Positions 11,531 through 21,837 of a DNA stretch of 64,000 bases are shown piece after piece; position 1 is the stretch's first letter, and each line of letters begins with the position of its first letter. A program made the position numbers and the translations under genes. The DNA is taken from NCBI GenBank assembly GCA_039654915.1, contig CM077595.1, positions 88,143,501-88,207,500 of the forward strand, in the 5' to 3' direction. Below the pieces are notes generated by a model. The model had not been told where the DNA came from. It saw only the letters and a list, made by a program, of their open reading frames with translations, and did not search any database. This DNA comes from Aquilaria yunnanensis (lineage: Eukaryota > Streptophyta > Magnoliopsida > Malvales > Thymelaeaceae).

Positions 11531-12819
11531 TCAGAGGGCCCCTCCCCCTCGTTTTTGTACCTGAGCTCGCAGCCAATGCATCTGAGCCTCCATAGAACCA
11601 CAACAACCTCGAAGAAACACAGGAATGGCTCTCTCATTCTCCATGAAAAAATCATACGCTGCCATCCAAAATGGATCCGCAACAGTAACACCCGGTAACT
11701 CCGCTACCTTGCTCATAACGACTCCCATGTCATTTGGATCGGACATTGCTTGAGCAAGCTCATTCCATTCCTCCTTTCGGCCTGTGGTGAGGTAGTCACT
11801 TATTTTTGAAAGAGCTTCTGTTCGCTCACGATCGCCAGACTTCCGCTTACGTCCGCTGGATTTTCGAGCAGAACGGGGCTCGTCATGTGAAATGCCCACG
11901 GGAGGGACATGGGAAGGGCCGGCAGCATGGAAAGGGACATGGGAAGCGCTGGCAGCATGGAAAGGGACATAGGAAGCACCGGCAGCATGGAAGACACCTG
12001 AATTCTGTGCTGCCCATCTTGGGATCGATGACCTCATACCCTCTGGCTGGTCTCTACCATTGGGGACATGATGGATCGGCTCTTGGGTCTCAGTATCCCC
12101 AACATCTTCTGCAACAGAGTCCGCTGAATCCCCATTCAAGGGATACGCAGATTGCCACCCATCTGTGCAGACCAACCAAATCCTGACAAATCTCGAACAG
12201 GAGCAAACATCCTCTCCATGTCAACCAAGTTGGGTATCCGCTTACCCCTGAGTGTAGCTGCCAGTGGGTTTTGCTGCAATTAAAAGTTACAGGGACATGT
12301 CATTTTATAGTTATTCAAAATGGAAGAAGTAGAACAAGCAGTATAGCAGTAGCCTTTAAAAAAAAAAAAAGATCGTTCTTTGTGAAAAGTTACCTGAATT
12401 CGAGCTTCCCACCAATCATCATCTGCTACTATGGTTCCCCGCTCATAATCCCACCCTAGCCCAGTCATAGAGCCTAGTAGTTTCTTAGTCTCCTTGTAGG
12501 TATTCTTTAGTAGCCTCCACTTATTCTTCATCTGGACCTTGCTATATGGCAAACCATTTTCCTGCCGGAAACCATTAAAAATGTAGGTCCAGCCATTTTT
12601 TGTTAAATGGCCACCTTTCATTAAGTTCTGCTCAGCCGCTTCTGCAGCCCACCGACAGAAAATGTCGGTGGTAGCCGGGTCCCAATCAACCCGTGGCCCT
12701 CTAACAGTCTCCTCAGGATCCCCATTATGACCACGAACATTGATGCCAAACATTATAGTTCGTCTCCTCAACTGCCAAGGGAACCCACATAGATGTGTGT
12801 CACATGGCATACTAGTCAT
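11531..12819 (-). pseudogene. Harbinger second gene, Myb/SANT-like DNA-binding protein, frameshifted
   Basis: Exon 1 is 12819-12394 (142 codons, ATG at 12819, CAG|GTAACT donor). Exon 2 starts at 12273 after TTGCAG. Exon 1 carries a plant Myb/SANT-like domain: DWDPATTDIFCRWAAEAAEQ, then NGWTYIFNGFRQENGLPYSK and MKNKWRLLKNTYKETKKLLG. In exon 2 the entry frame (NPLAATLRGKRIPNLVDMER) stops at TGA 12138-12136. The family-like continuation (GDSADSVAEDVGDTETQEP, then KISDYLTTGRKEEWNELAQA to the stop at 11531) is in another frame that is open from about 12243. A single one-base indel between about 12243 and 12138 would explain this. In this superfamily the second protein brings the transposase to the termini. 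A sixfold HAAG/HAAS-type proline-containing repeat lies at about 11890-12000. Confidence 0.75.
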
Positions 12820-12849
12820 AACACAGCATTAACAAACACAGACATCTAA

Positions 12850-15800
12850 AGATGTACCCAAAATACAAAATCTGTAAACTACGATGTTAATTAGCAGCAT
12901 GATCATGGACAATGCATGTATGATTCATGGGTACGAGATAACATCAAAGAAAATCATGCTGCCAAACAGTGGGAAATTACCCAGTAGCTTTTGACAGAAA
13001 TGCAATTGGGAGAAGAGTCTACAACTCTGTTACGCAGCTTCATATAATACTTCAGACAGATCCTACGCACGCTTATGATTCCGCACCCTATCCAAGAGTT
13101 AAATGAGAAGCACCTAAAACAAAAAACCCTGGTTATATACAGGCAGCCGTCACAGGATGCAATGAACATAAATATAATTGGTAAGCACTCTTATTCAATC
13201 ATGTATAATACATCCAGAGAAATGCAACTATCGCATCTTAAAAAATTAATATAAACCATGTAGCAATGTTTTGAGCAACAGTACGCTATAATACACAAAC
13301 CAGCTGGTCTTAGGTAGTTGGTTAAGGTACATAACATGAAGGGTACATTTCTACAGTAAGCAATTAAGGAGAAGAGAAACCATTTAAATTCAAGAAGTCA
13401 TAGAGCCTAGTAGTTTCTTTGTCTCCTTGTAGGTATTCTTTAGTAGCCTCCACTTATTCTTAAGCTGGACTCCTGGATGTGTATATAACTGACATTGAAT
13501 AGCTCATAATATTGTGAACAGTAGGTAGCAGAATATTCAACAACAAAATGAGCAATGTCAATGGAAGAAACACGTGTCTTAGTTGAGAAGTACCATACAA
13601 TTCAAAAACTGGAAATGAAAACAAAACCCAGGCAATGATTTCTTTTATAGTTACTAATTCATATCCTTCTGAAGGACTCAAGTACAACACAACCACAGAA
13701 ATGCAAGTACCGCATGTTTAACAACTAATATAAACCAATTCTCTGTAAGTGAGCAACTTTTCTCATCAGCCAAAATGAAAGCAATGGATATGGGAGTAAT
13801 TTAACATGAATAAAGCTAAAAAACTACCTATATACCAGCAGCAAGCAAAACTGAAGATACAGGGATTTCAGAGCATCTGGCAGAACAAATAGTAAAGGTT
13901 TGCAAGGCGTGTAGCAAATGGCTCTTGGGTCTCAATCCCAGCAGCCAATCCCATTCCTGAAAAAAAATAGTGACAAAAGTTGGTAATTTGTAAGACACAA
14001 AGCAGCAGCCTTAGGTAGTTGGTTAATGTACATAACTAGAAGCGTAGATTTCTATAGTAAGCAATTAAAGAGAAGAGAAACCATTTAAATTCAAGAAGTC
14101 AAAACAATACCAACCGAAACAGAGAGAAGTGACTGGTTAAATTGAAGCTTCTTATCCGCCAGGAAATGCTTAACATAGACCTGGGAAGACAGAGAACAAG
14201 TTCATAAATCACCACTAAATTTGCCACATTCAGGAAACATGATTAGTACGGCGAAAAGAAAAAAACAAAAGTCCGTTTCAAGCCAATAACAATTTCAAAT
14301 ATAACACTGGACCCTCTTACAAAATGGAAGTTAATACATAAAGTTCCAATGAAAAAACAAGTACAATCTTTAAATATATTTCAATAAACAAACAGCGAAA
14401 ATAAGAGGAACTCAACCATTTCTTTTGGCTGGAACCAAGAGTACCCAGAATCAGAAAACCAGAAATATCATGAATAACAGATACTTATTTGGAAAGATTG
14501 TGTCCCATGAAACTCCCCCAAAAGATTTTTTCCCCCACACACTCAGAAAGGTGAAGACCATAACATTATATATTGCAAAAACACAGACCCCGTGGCTAAG
14601 CACTCATGTAACCTCCAAGTCCACATGGTACGAGACCCCATAAATACAAAAAAAATAGTGAAAGAAAACAGGTCTCCACAGTTGGTCATCGCCATTATGA
14701 AGTTTCATTTGGCAAACGTATCACAAAGAAATAAGGTTAACTAGACTATCAGTCAAAAGAGCTGGAAGCCAAGCAAATGTTAAAAAATTGGTTCTACAGC
14801 TAATTCTTCTTTACATATTTCAGATGCCATTCTGAATTTCAAAATGGCTGTCAACAAGGCATCAGATAGGGTCACTTGAAAAACTCAAAACTGGAACTAG
14901 CATCCTCAGAACGAAAATTCTCCTTATCACATTTTAGCCATAGGAGCAAGTTATCTTTCTTACCAACAACTACTCAAAATAATGCTTTATGCTCTGGTAC
15001 TTTTTTCTAGTTTCCTAGAACATTTTACTACATTCAACTAATTCATCCAAAATTAGCAGACAGTGAAGACTATAGTTAAGATGTTTCATATTGTTCAATA
15101 AGCAGCGAGTCCATCTGAGACAACATTGATCATTTCCACCAAGAAGCCCTGAATGTGGCTGACATTTGAATGAGATTCGCATCTTCACCATTACTCAAGG
15201 ATTTTGATGCAACACCTTATTGGCATTTGAATTCTCTAGGGAGATGGCTAACACCTTAGGGAGTTCTACCAAAAATCCAAATAGTACATGATCACTAAAA
15301 AATTCATGCTAATGGATGCAATGTACGAGGAGAAGAGGCCTAAGATGTCATGGTACCAACCACGGACATAGATCAAGGAAAGTAGGTGACCTCGGAAACA
15401 TTAAAGGGAATAACCCTCTTACACCCCCTTAATACACTAAGGAAAACATCCTAATGGTTCTAGAGAAACTAGGTGGAGTCAAGCGGTTGAAGCCCTTAAC
15501 CTTAGACAATAAATGAAACTTGAAAAGCACTACTGAAGATATGTGCACATACTTCAGGTGCCCAATCTTCAGGGACCATTAACAAGACATCCTCGAAAAA
15601 TTCTGAACCCAAAGATAAAAAGGTAGAAACTAAACTCCTAGAACTAATCTTACGTTAACTTACCCTAATGCATTCTCAACAGTAGCTGGCCTTTGTGTTT
15701 TGCCCTTTTGTAATAGTGCAAGGAAGCTCCACAGAGGATGGAACCGGCGAAGATACCACCGATCGCAACGCAGTGGGAACGGAATGGCAGTACGCAATGG

Positions 15801-16223
15801 ATCGATTGCCTGCAGGTTAAGTTGAACTCAGAAACGGAGAGAAGAGAAGAAATCACAGGCTTATTGAGTGGGATTTCTGACCTTAGGCGACGAGATTAGC
15901 AATCGGACCTGATGCGAGAGCTCCACGAATGGTCACCCACACTGGGAAGAGGGAAGCGACGTAGCGGAGGCGGAGGAGCAGGGTGGTTTGGTAGGAAGAA
16001 AGGCGGCCGAGAAGGACGAAACAAATCACCAAAGGGAAGAAGACGAGTTTCGAATAGACTGAGTGGCACAATTGTAAATAATAAACCAGTAAAAACCAGT
16101 TGTTACTCACCGACACATTTCACCCAACCCGGCTAACCTTTACCCGGTTGGTCAACACAGTCCGCCGCCTTTTTTGAATTAACTCCTTTTTCTCCAACCC
16201 ATATTTGTGTAAAAAACAAAGCC
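12850..16223 (-). repeat. right long terminal inverted repeat of the Harbinger element
   Basis: Counterpart of 5757-8580. The outer part (13980-16223) is near-identical to the left arm. The inner part (12850-13979) is longer than its left counterpart and carries extra material: a second copy of the motif found at 14006-14103 (now at 13303-13400) and a 70-base piece of the Myb-like gene at 13399-13470. One extra exon-like stretch (about 13960-13870, minus: GMGLAAGIETQEPFATRLAN) is absent from the left arm. Read towards the centre, this arm lies upstream of both transposon genes and may hold their promoter and leader exons. Confidence 0.85.
13399..13470 (-). repeat. duplicated fragment of the Harbinger Myb-like gene
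   Basis: Nearly identical to 12467-12535 in the Myb-like gene. It encodes KNKWRLLKNTYKETKKLLGS in the same orientation but sits alone within the right inverted arm. Confidence 0.8.
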
Positions 16224-16226
16224 TTA

Positions 16227-19200
16227 ATTTATACTTCCTTTTCATTCTTAACTTATTAATATTTTCTTTTGGTTCTAAATTTTTAAAATATTTCATATTA
16301 GTCTGCAATTGGATGAAATATATTAACTTGGATTTATTATGCCTATGTAACATCAATTTTTTAAAATTATTTTAAACTATATGATAATTTCTCTCTTAGA
16401 AATTTAAACTTAAAAATAATTTTTTGACAATCATATCAACTCTTGCATTATCAATTTTTTCCATATATGAAATAGTTATTGTGTATAATTATGTATTTAT
16501 TATGTAACAACTTTCCCTAGGAAAAGAACAATAATAATTAATGTTATTTAATCACTTATATATTTGGTAAATTTTATACTAAAGTTTTTTGTTATTCTAT
16601 TTAGAAAAATATATATATATACTTTCACACCCGAGAACTTTTTCATATTGAGAGGCAACAGATATATTAAACTGTCAATCTCATGTATCCAAATTGGGGC
16701 TAGTAAAACATTCAAGTCAATTCATATGTCTTCAATATTTTTACTTATTCTATTAAGTTGCACTTTTAAGTTATAATAAAAATATTTGATTTAATGTCTT
16801 AAAAAGTTAAAAAAAATTGATAAAATCTTGTATTTGAGAGCATTTTTTATAGTGACGTAAACATAAGCATGTGTTTGTTGCAAAACTTCAGCTTTAGTGG
16901 TAGCTAATTGATTTTTGCCATAACAGAGAAAAAAATTATGGGTTTTGTTTATTTACTTTTTTTCCATTTAGAGCACATATTTTATTGTCCCAAAATGAAA
17001 CTTAACTGCTCCCATGCAACTTGTTCATATCTTTGCACTTTTTATTATATATAGATATTAAAATTTCACTTTTAGGTTTTGATAAAAATATTTAAAGCTT
17101 AAAAATTAAAAAAATTGATAAATATCATGTTTTTATGCATGTTTAATAGTCATATAAATAAAAAAACATGTTTTTTACAAAATTTTAAATTTAGCTACAT
17201 TTTTCAATTTTTTTCCCATAAAAAAAAAAGACATGTAGAAAGCATAGAAAACAATCACCATTTTTTTTTTCTATTTTTCCTTTTCAAATACTAATCTTAT
17301 TTCCTAATATAAAGACTTTGTAAATGATACGAATGGGTTTAAATTTTAAATATTAGAAATATATTAAAATTTTAATTAATCAAATAAAGAAAAATATTAA
17401 TTTTAAAGAATTTTGTGTATCAATATCAAATATGAAAGTATACAAATTCAGTATTATGATAATGAAAAAAATGATAAAGTCACAACAAAATCATAGTTTG
17501 GATAAGCATGAATAAGATTTTCATCCAATACATATAATAAATGTTGGGAATTTTTTTCTACTAAAACTTATTATATGTCATCCTAAGAATCCTTTAACTT
17601 CTTTCTTTGTTATATACTCCCATATGTAGTCAAAACCTGTAATTAGGACTTAATATGTAATTTGATTATAAATTTTAAACATATAAACATCAAAACGTCT
17701 CTCCTTATTATACTTAATCTCAGATAAACTAAAAAGTTGCTATCACAACATAAAATTACTTTCCATATTTAAACAAAAATTATTTCTAATTTTTAAACAA
17801 CTTATAAGATTTGATTTGCTCTAAAAAAATTTAAAATAAAAAAAATTAATATTGTTTAGTATAGAAAAAAAAATTAGTTGCTAAGAATAAAAATTTGTGT
17901 TACAATATTAAAAGGGATGGCCATGTAGAAAAAAATAATTCTTATAATTTTTTCAATATTTTAAAACATTAGAAAATGTAAAAAAAAAAATCGCTGCTAA
18001 AAGTCCCCTTATTATAATAGATGCAACTAATTCTAATAGCTAAGAACTTTTTTTCCTAAAATTTTTTCCAATGACCTTTGTTACAGTGATAATTTTTTAT
18101 TTTTTATAGTAGATACTTGAGTCATACTTAAATTATACTACTGTTGTAAGATGAATAAAACATGTAAGCTTTCATATACTCCCTTCGTTTCACAACAGTT
18201 GGCCCTTTTACTTTTTTGTTTTTAACTAAAATTTGAATTAAATATATTCATATTAATTAGCATTGTAAAGATTTTAAAAAAATATATTTATAAACTAGAG
18301 CCTTTGAGGTAATATTTTCATACAAAAATTTTAAAATAAAAAAAATTATAAATTAACTGCTGTAAATAGTAAAAAAAAACTTTAATTCCAAAATACAATC
18401 CAGCATAAATGGCTAAGGCCTGGGACATTTGGAGAGATATGTAGTCTCACTTCGGTCTCTCTGCTTTCTGCACAATCACAACAACCTGGTCAATTGCCAT
18501 CCGAATATCCAAAAAGATGACATTTTTTTTTCTTTAATTACAGTGATAGTATGCAATAGTATACATATAGAGAGGAGGCACGAGCACAGCGGAGGGGTGC
18601 GGTGAGGGTTTGAGGCAACCTGTTGACTGGGCAACCAAGCCACCAAAACGTGATTTTAAGTTTCTTTCCCTCCCTCCTCTGTCGCTACCAGTACCAGACC
18701 AGCTCCATAATTAAGAACCTACCTTTCTTAAAATCTTTTAATCCGCTGCAATTTGTTTTTTAAAGTTTTTATATGTCATAGGAAATATTACCATATCTAA
18801 CAATAAAAAACAAATAAATAAGTACTTCAATTTGCGTTGAAATTGCCTTCCTCGTGCATTATGCTTTCCTCCTACTTAATCTAATAAAAGCAACAGAAAA
18901 AGAAAATATACAACAAAAAAAAAGGGTAAAATACACTACTCTGCAAACTTCATGTGTACATGTAATTCTAAAAAATTGGGTGATCCCGTACTTAAACCTT
19001 CTTTTATTTTCTTTTCTTTTTCACTGACATGGGGTGTCCAAATCTAATTTAATGATCCAGATTAATCATAACGTATATTTGCAAAACATGTAAATGTCTC
19101 TGTCTAACTAACTAAAGCCAAATCGTGGATTTTCACCCAGGGAAAAAAAAACCAAAAACAAAGCCAGTTAATTCGGAACATTCTCCGGCTCCGCTGGCGC

Positions 19201-19600
19201 CGTGTTGATATCCGAGCCAAGCAAAACAAAAAGTCATCGACAGGCAGACAGATCGCCTTCACGACAATCGGGAATGGAACACGAGGCCGGAGCTGAAGAT
19301 GCAAAATCCTGATTTCCCCACAAAAATGTCCTACTTATTTCGTATTAACTTAAATTAATTAACTTCAAAATAATTTATTTTTATTTTTATATCTTTTTTA
19401 TCTGAAATTAATTAACTTTAAAATAACTTAAGTTGTCACTATAATTTTCTTTTCTAATATCCCACTAATATTTTTAAAATGATTCAAAGCAACCATCGTA
19501 TTATTTTATTCAGGGTTGAATATGCCATTGAAGCAATGTCCATAAAGAACATTATGTGAAGGGAAGGAATATTCAATTCAGAATGTGCTTTAGTGGCAAA
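16227..19600. other. long AT-rich intergenic tract
   Basis: Very AT-rich with no supported gene. A stretch at about 18178-18200 (ACTCCCTTCGTTTCACAAC) resembles a Stowaway/mariner-type MITE end, but no matching opposite end was found. A short GC-richer patch at 18570-18700 shows no coding pattern. Confidence 0.55.
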
Positions 19601-20186
19601 ACGAGAGGCCACGTAAGTAAAATGTAAAATATCTGTCTGATAGAGGAATTACAAGGTATATATTAGGGTTTGATGTTCAAAGTCTGGAATTGAGGATTTG
19701 GGGAGGAATTCGCAATTGGGGTTGGCTTACATCCTTTAGAGTCAAATTCAGTGGGTTAGAGATGAGTTTGTTATCTTATTCATCAAGTTCATCGATTTTC
19801 TGTAGAAATGACGAAGGCATAGAGGCATAAATTTTGGTGTGTGAATGCAAGGTTCAAAGTTGAACAGAAAACATCTTGAACTTCTAGAAATCCAAGGCAT
19901 CGGTTTATAGCTTGTCAAAAGGCAAGTGCTGCAATGTTAGATTGTGTTGTGCAAGGATAATGTCAGTTGTACACATATGAACAGATATAGTTGATGTTGC
20001 CTTTTGTGTTGTGTGTGATTTTGTTGGCATAGAGAATTGGTGATTGCAAGTTTTGACAGTGGGTTAATGATGAATTCCCAGTGCAAGCAATTAAAAGTTT
20101 GAACATATTGCATGATAAAAAAAAAAAGGTCACATGCATATATGAACTGAATCCTTGAAGATGAGGTTGGTGCTAAACTGTAGAAC

Positions 20187-20398
20187 ATGTTGGAGGAGCA
20201 GGCACAGTCAGAGGCAAAGAAGAGTGAATTGGAGGAGAAGAATGTGAAATTGGAGAAAGAGAGGAGAAAGTTGACCACACTAGTTGAGTTAGAGAAGAAC
20301 AGGGCTAGAAAAATGATGTCAAATTTCTATATAGTTGGATGCTTAATGGTTGTGACATGGATTTACATTTGTGCTGTGTGGATTAAGTGTAGGGGATA
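20187..20398 (+). pseudogene. coiled-coil plus membrane-anchor tail, remnant of a MULE-associated GRF-type gene
   Basis: A 70-residue frame starts at ATG 20187 and ends at TAG 20398. It is a highly charged coiled coil (EEQAQSEAKKSELEEKNVKL and onward) followed by one hydrophobic segment (FYIVGCLMVVTWIYICAVWI) and a short basic tail. The same layout forms the C-terminus of the GRF zinc-finger gene remnant at 62204-62922. The zinc-finger exon is not visible upstream. It faces a minus-strand fragment at 20588-20960, the same tail-to-tail geometry as at the right edge of the window. Membership of the GRF-type family is inferred from layout only. Confidence 0.45.
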
Positions 20399-20587
20399 GT
20401 TGTGTGTCTACCCAAGAAACTTTTGTGAGTTAGGTGACAACTTTTGTATGGCATATTTAAGCCTACATTGAATGTATGTATTTTGAGATGTTGCCCTACT
20501 TGAAGAATATGTCAATTTATGAGATTGCAGTGTTGTACGTATTACAACTTTTTGAGCTAACGAAAAACCTGAGATTGGTTGCCAACT

Positions 20588-20960
20588 TCACATGTGGCCA
20601 TAATGAACCACATTAAGCCTTGCTTGCCTCAGCTCCTCATCATGATCATCACCTATATCATGACTCAACTTTTCTGCAAATGCAATCTTTGTGCCCTTTT
20701 GCTCCTCCTTATGTAATGCATCATTCTCATTATCACAAGAATTTCCTCCATGATCTGAGACGATAGTAGACATGCCTCCCTTTTCAGCACCTTGTACATC
20801 CTTGTCAAAGGTAGAGGTAACACCATGTGCATTTGCATCAAAGCCAAAGGTAAAGCCTAAAACTCTGCCAATATCTCACCCACCTCCCAAGACTTTATGC
20901 TTCAATTCAATACGCTCTATGTACAAATGCAGTTGCCCTATTTCAAAAAAAGCTTAAAAG
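20588..20960 (-). pseudogene. possible N-terminal fragment of a Mutator-like transposase
   Basis: Minus-strand frame reading STIVSDHGGNSCDNENDALH, then KEEQKGTKIAFAEKLSHDI and DDHDEELRQARLNVV. The acidic stretch ending in an EELRQAR-like motif resembles the variable acidic region before the conserved core of plant MULE transposases. No core domain follows. The assignment rests mainly on its facing the coiled-coil/membrane gene and on a Mutator-type terminus at 21640-21765. Confidence 0.3.
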
Positions 20961-21639
20961 CTTGTAAAGTTGTTTCTTCCCTCCATATCAACTAAACATC
21001 TTTACGTTAACTAACAATTGTCCATGTCTTCCAGAAATAAATATTCTTACCCTTCTACATCCCTCTCCTCCAAATGAAATCCATAAAAGCATCCTAACTA
21101 TTGAAATATTCAAAACCCACGTATACATCCTCTGTCCCACCTCTGCATCTATATGGGATCAATCAAAATCTTCCTACATGGTGGAGGAAAATTTTGAAAA
21201 AAATTTCTATTCATCATCAAACTTGTGATAAAACCTTGTGAGTTTAGGCTTCTTGATATGACAACTATTAATCATTGCAATACAACATGCTTCTCATTAA
21301 ACTAACCACATAATCAAAAATTGTAAACAATTTTACACCCTAAGACACACAAAAATTACTACTGATTAACAAATTTGAAAAACCCCAAAACAAGGATTCT
21401 TTCCCCCCACACAGCCACACAATTTTGAGTTCCTTTTCCCCACCAATAACTACTTTCCCTCTCATTGTCGCTACTAATCCTCAAAACCAACCTCTTTGAA
21501 TTTCCCAGACACTTTTTCATTAGCACACTCAAACTAATTTCTGAGATTTTTTCTTGCACAACCTATAGAATTCCAGCTTAATTCTATGTAGGATTGCTTT
21601 GTCATGATTCCATTTACATGTCAACTAAATTAATTCCTA

Positions 21640-21765
21640 GTGGCCATTGTGAACCATTTTAAAAATATCAGTGAGAGATTGGGAAAAAAAAAACCTGTAG
21701 TGGCAAATTCGAGTCAATGACCAAATATTAATGACAAATTTGAGATTTCTGTCCAAATTTTAGTC
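21640..21765 (-). repeat. Mutator-type terminal repeat next to the EDR4-like gene
   Basis: Read on the minus strand it gives CAAATTTGTCATTAATATTT, then TTTGCCACTACAGGTTTTTT, and later TATTTTTAAAATGG. This follows the termini of the MULE MITE at 50705-51327 closely in order and spacing. The matching left terminus was not found in 18.9-19.7 kb. It ends about 70 bases before the ATG of the EDR4-like gene, so it may supply part of that promoter or leader. Confidence 0.5.
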
Positions 21766-21837
21766 TTGATTTATCTTTCTTCTTTCTTTTGTTTTTATTT
21801 TCTCCCACTTGGAATCCATTACAAGCGTTTGAATGCG

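Larger units (their letters stand above)
5757..16223 (-). mobile_element. 10.5 kb PIF/Harbinger transposon with kilobase-long inverted termini
   Basis: Both ends start GGCTTTGTTTTTTAC (left at 5757; right, read on the minus strand, from 16223). Both are flanked by the trinucleotide TTA (5754-5756 and 16224-16226), the target duplication expected of PIF/Harbinger. The inverted ends run inward for about 2.24 kb with about 1% differences by eye, then continue as more diverged inverted sequence. The centre holds a DDE_4-type transposase (9749-11109, minus) and a Myb/SANT-like gene (11531-12819, minus), the two genes normal for this superfamily. Both are transcribed away from the right terminus, so promoters may lie in it. 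Harbinger termini are usually tens of bases long, so this architecture is unusual. No other element end was found inside. Confidence 0.85.

Noticed and set aside
13880..13960. Shared run TGAGACCCAAGAGCC between the right arm and the Myb-like gene at about 12080
   Set aside because: Only 15 bases, with no flanking similarity and in the wrong order relative to the other copied fragment. Chance is plausible.
18178..18200. Stowaway-type MITE end
   Set aside because: No matching inverted end was found within several hundred bases.
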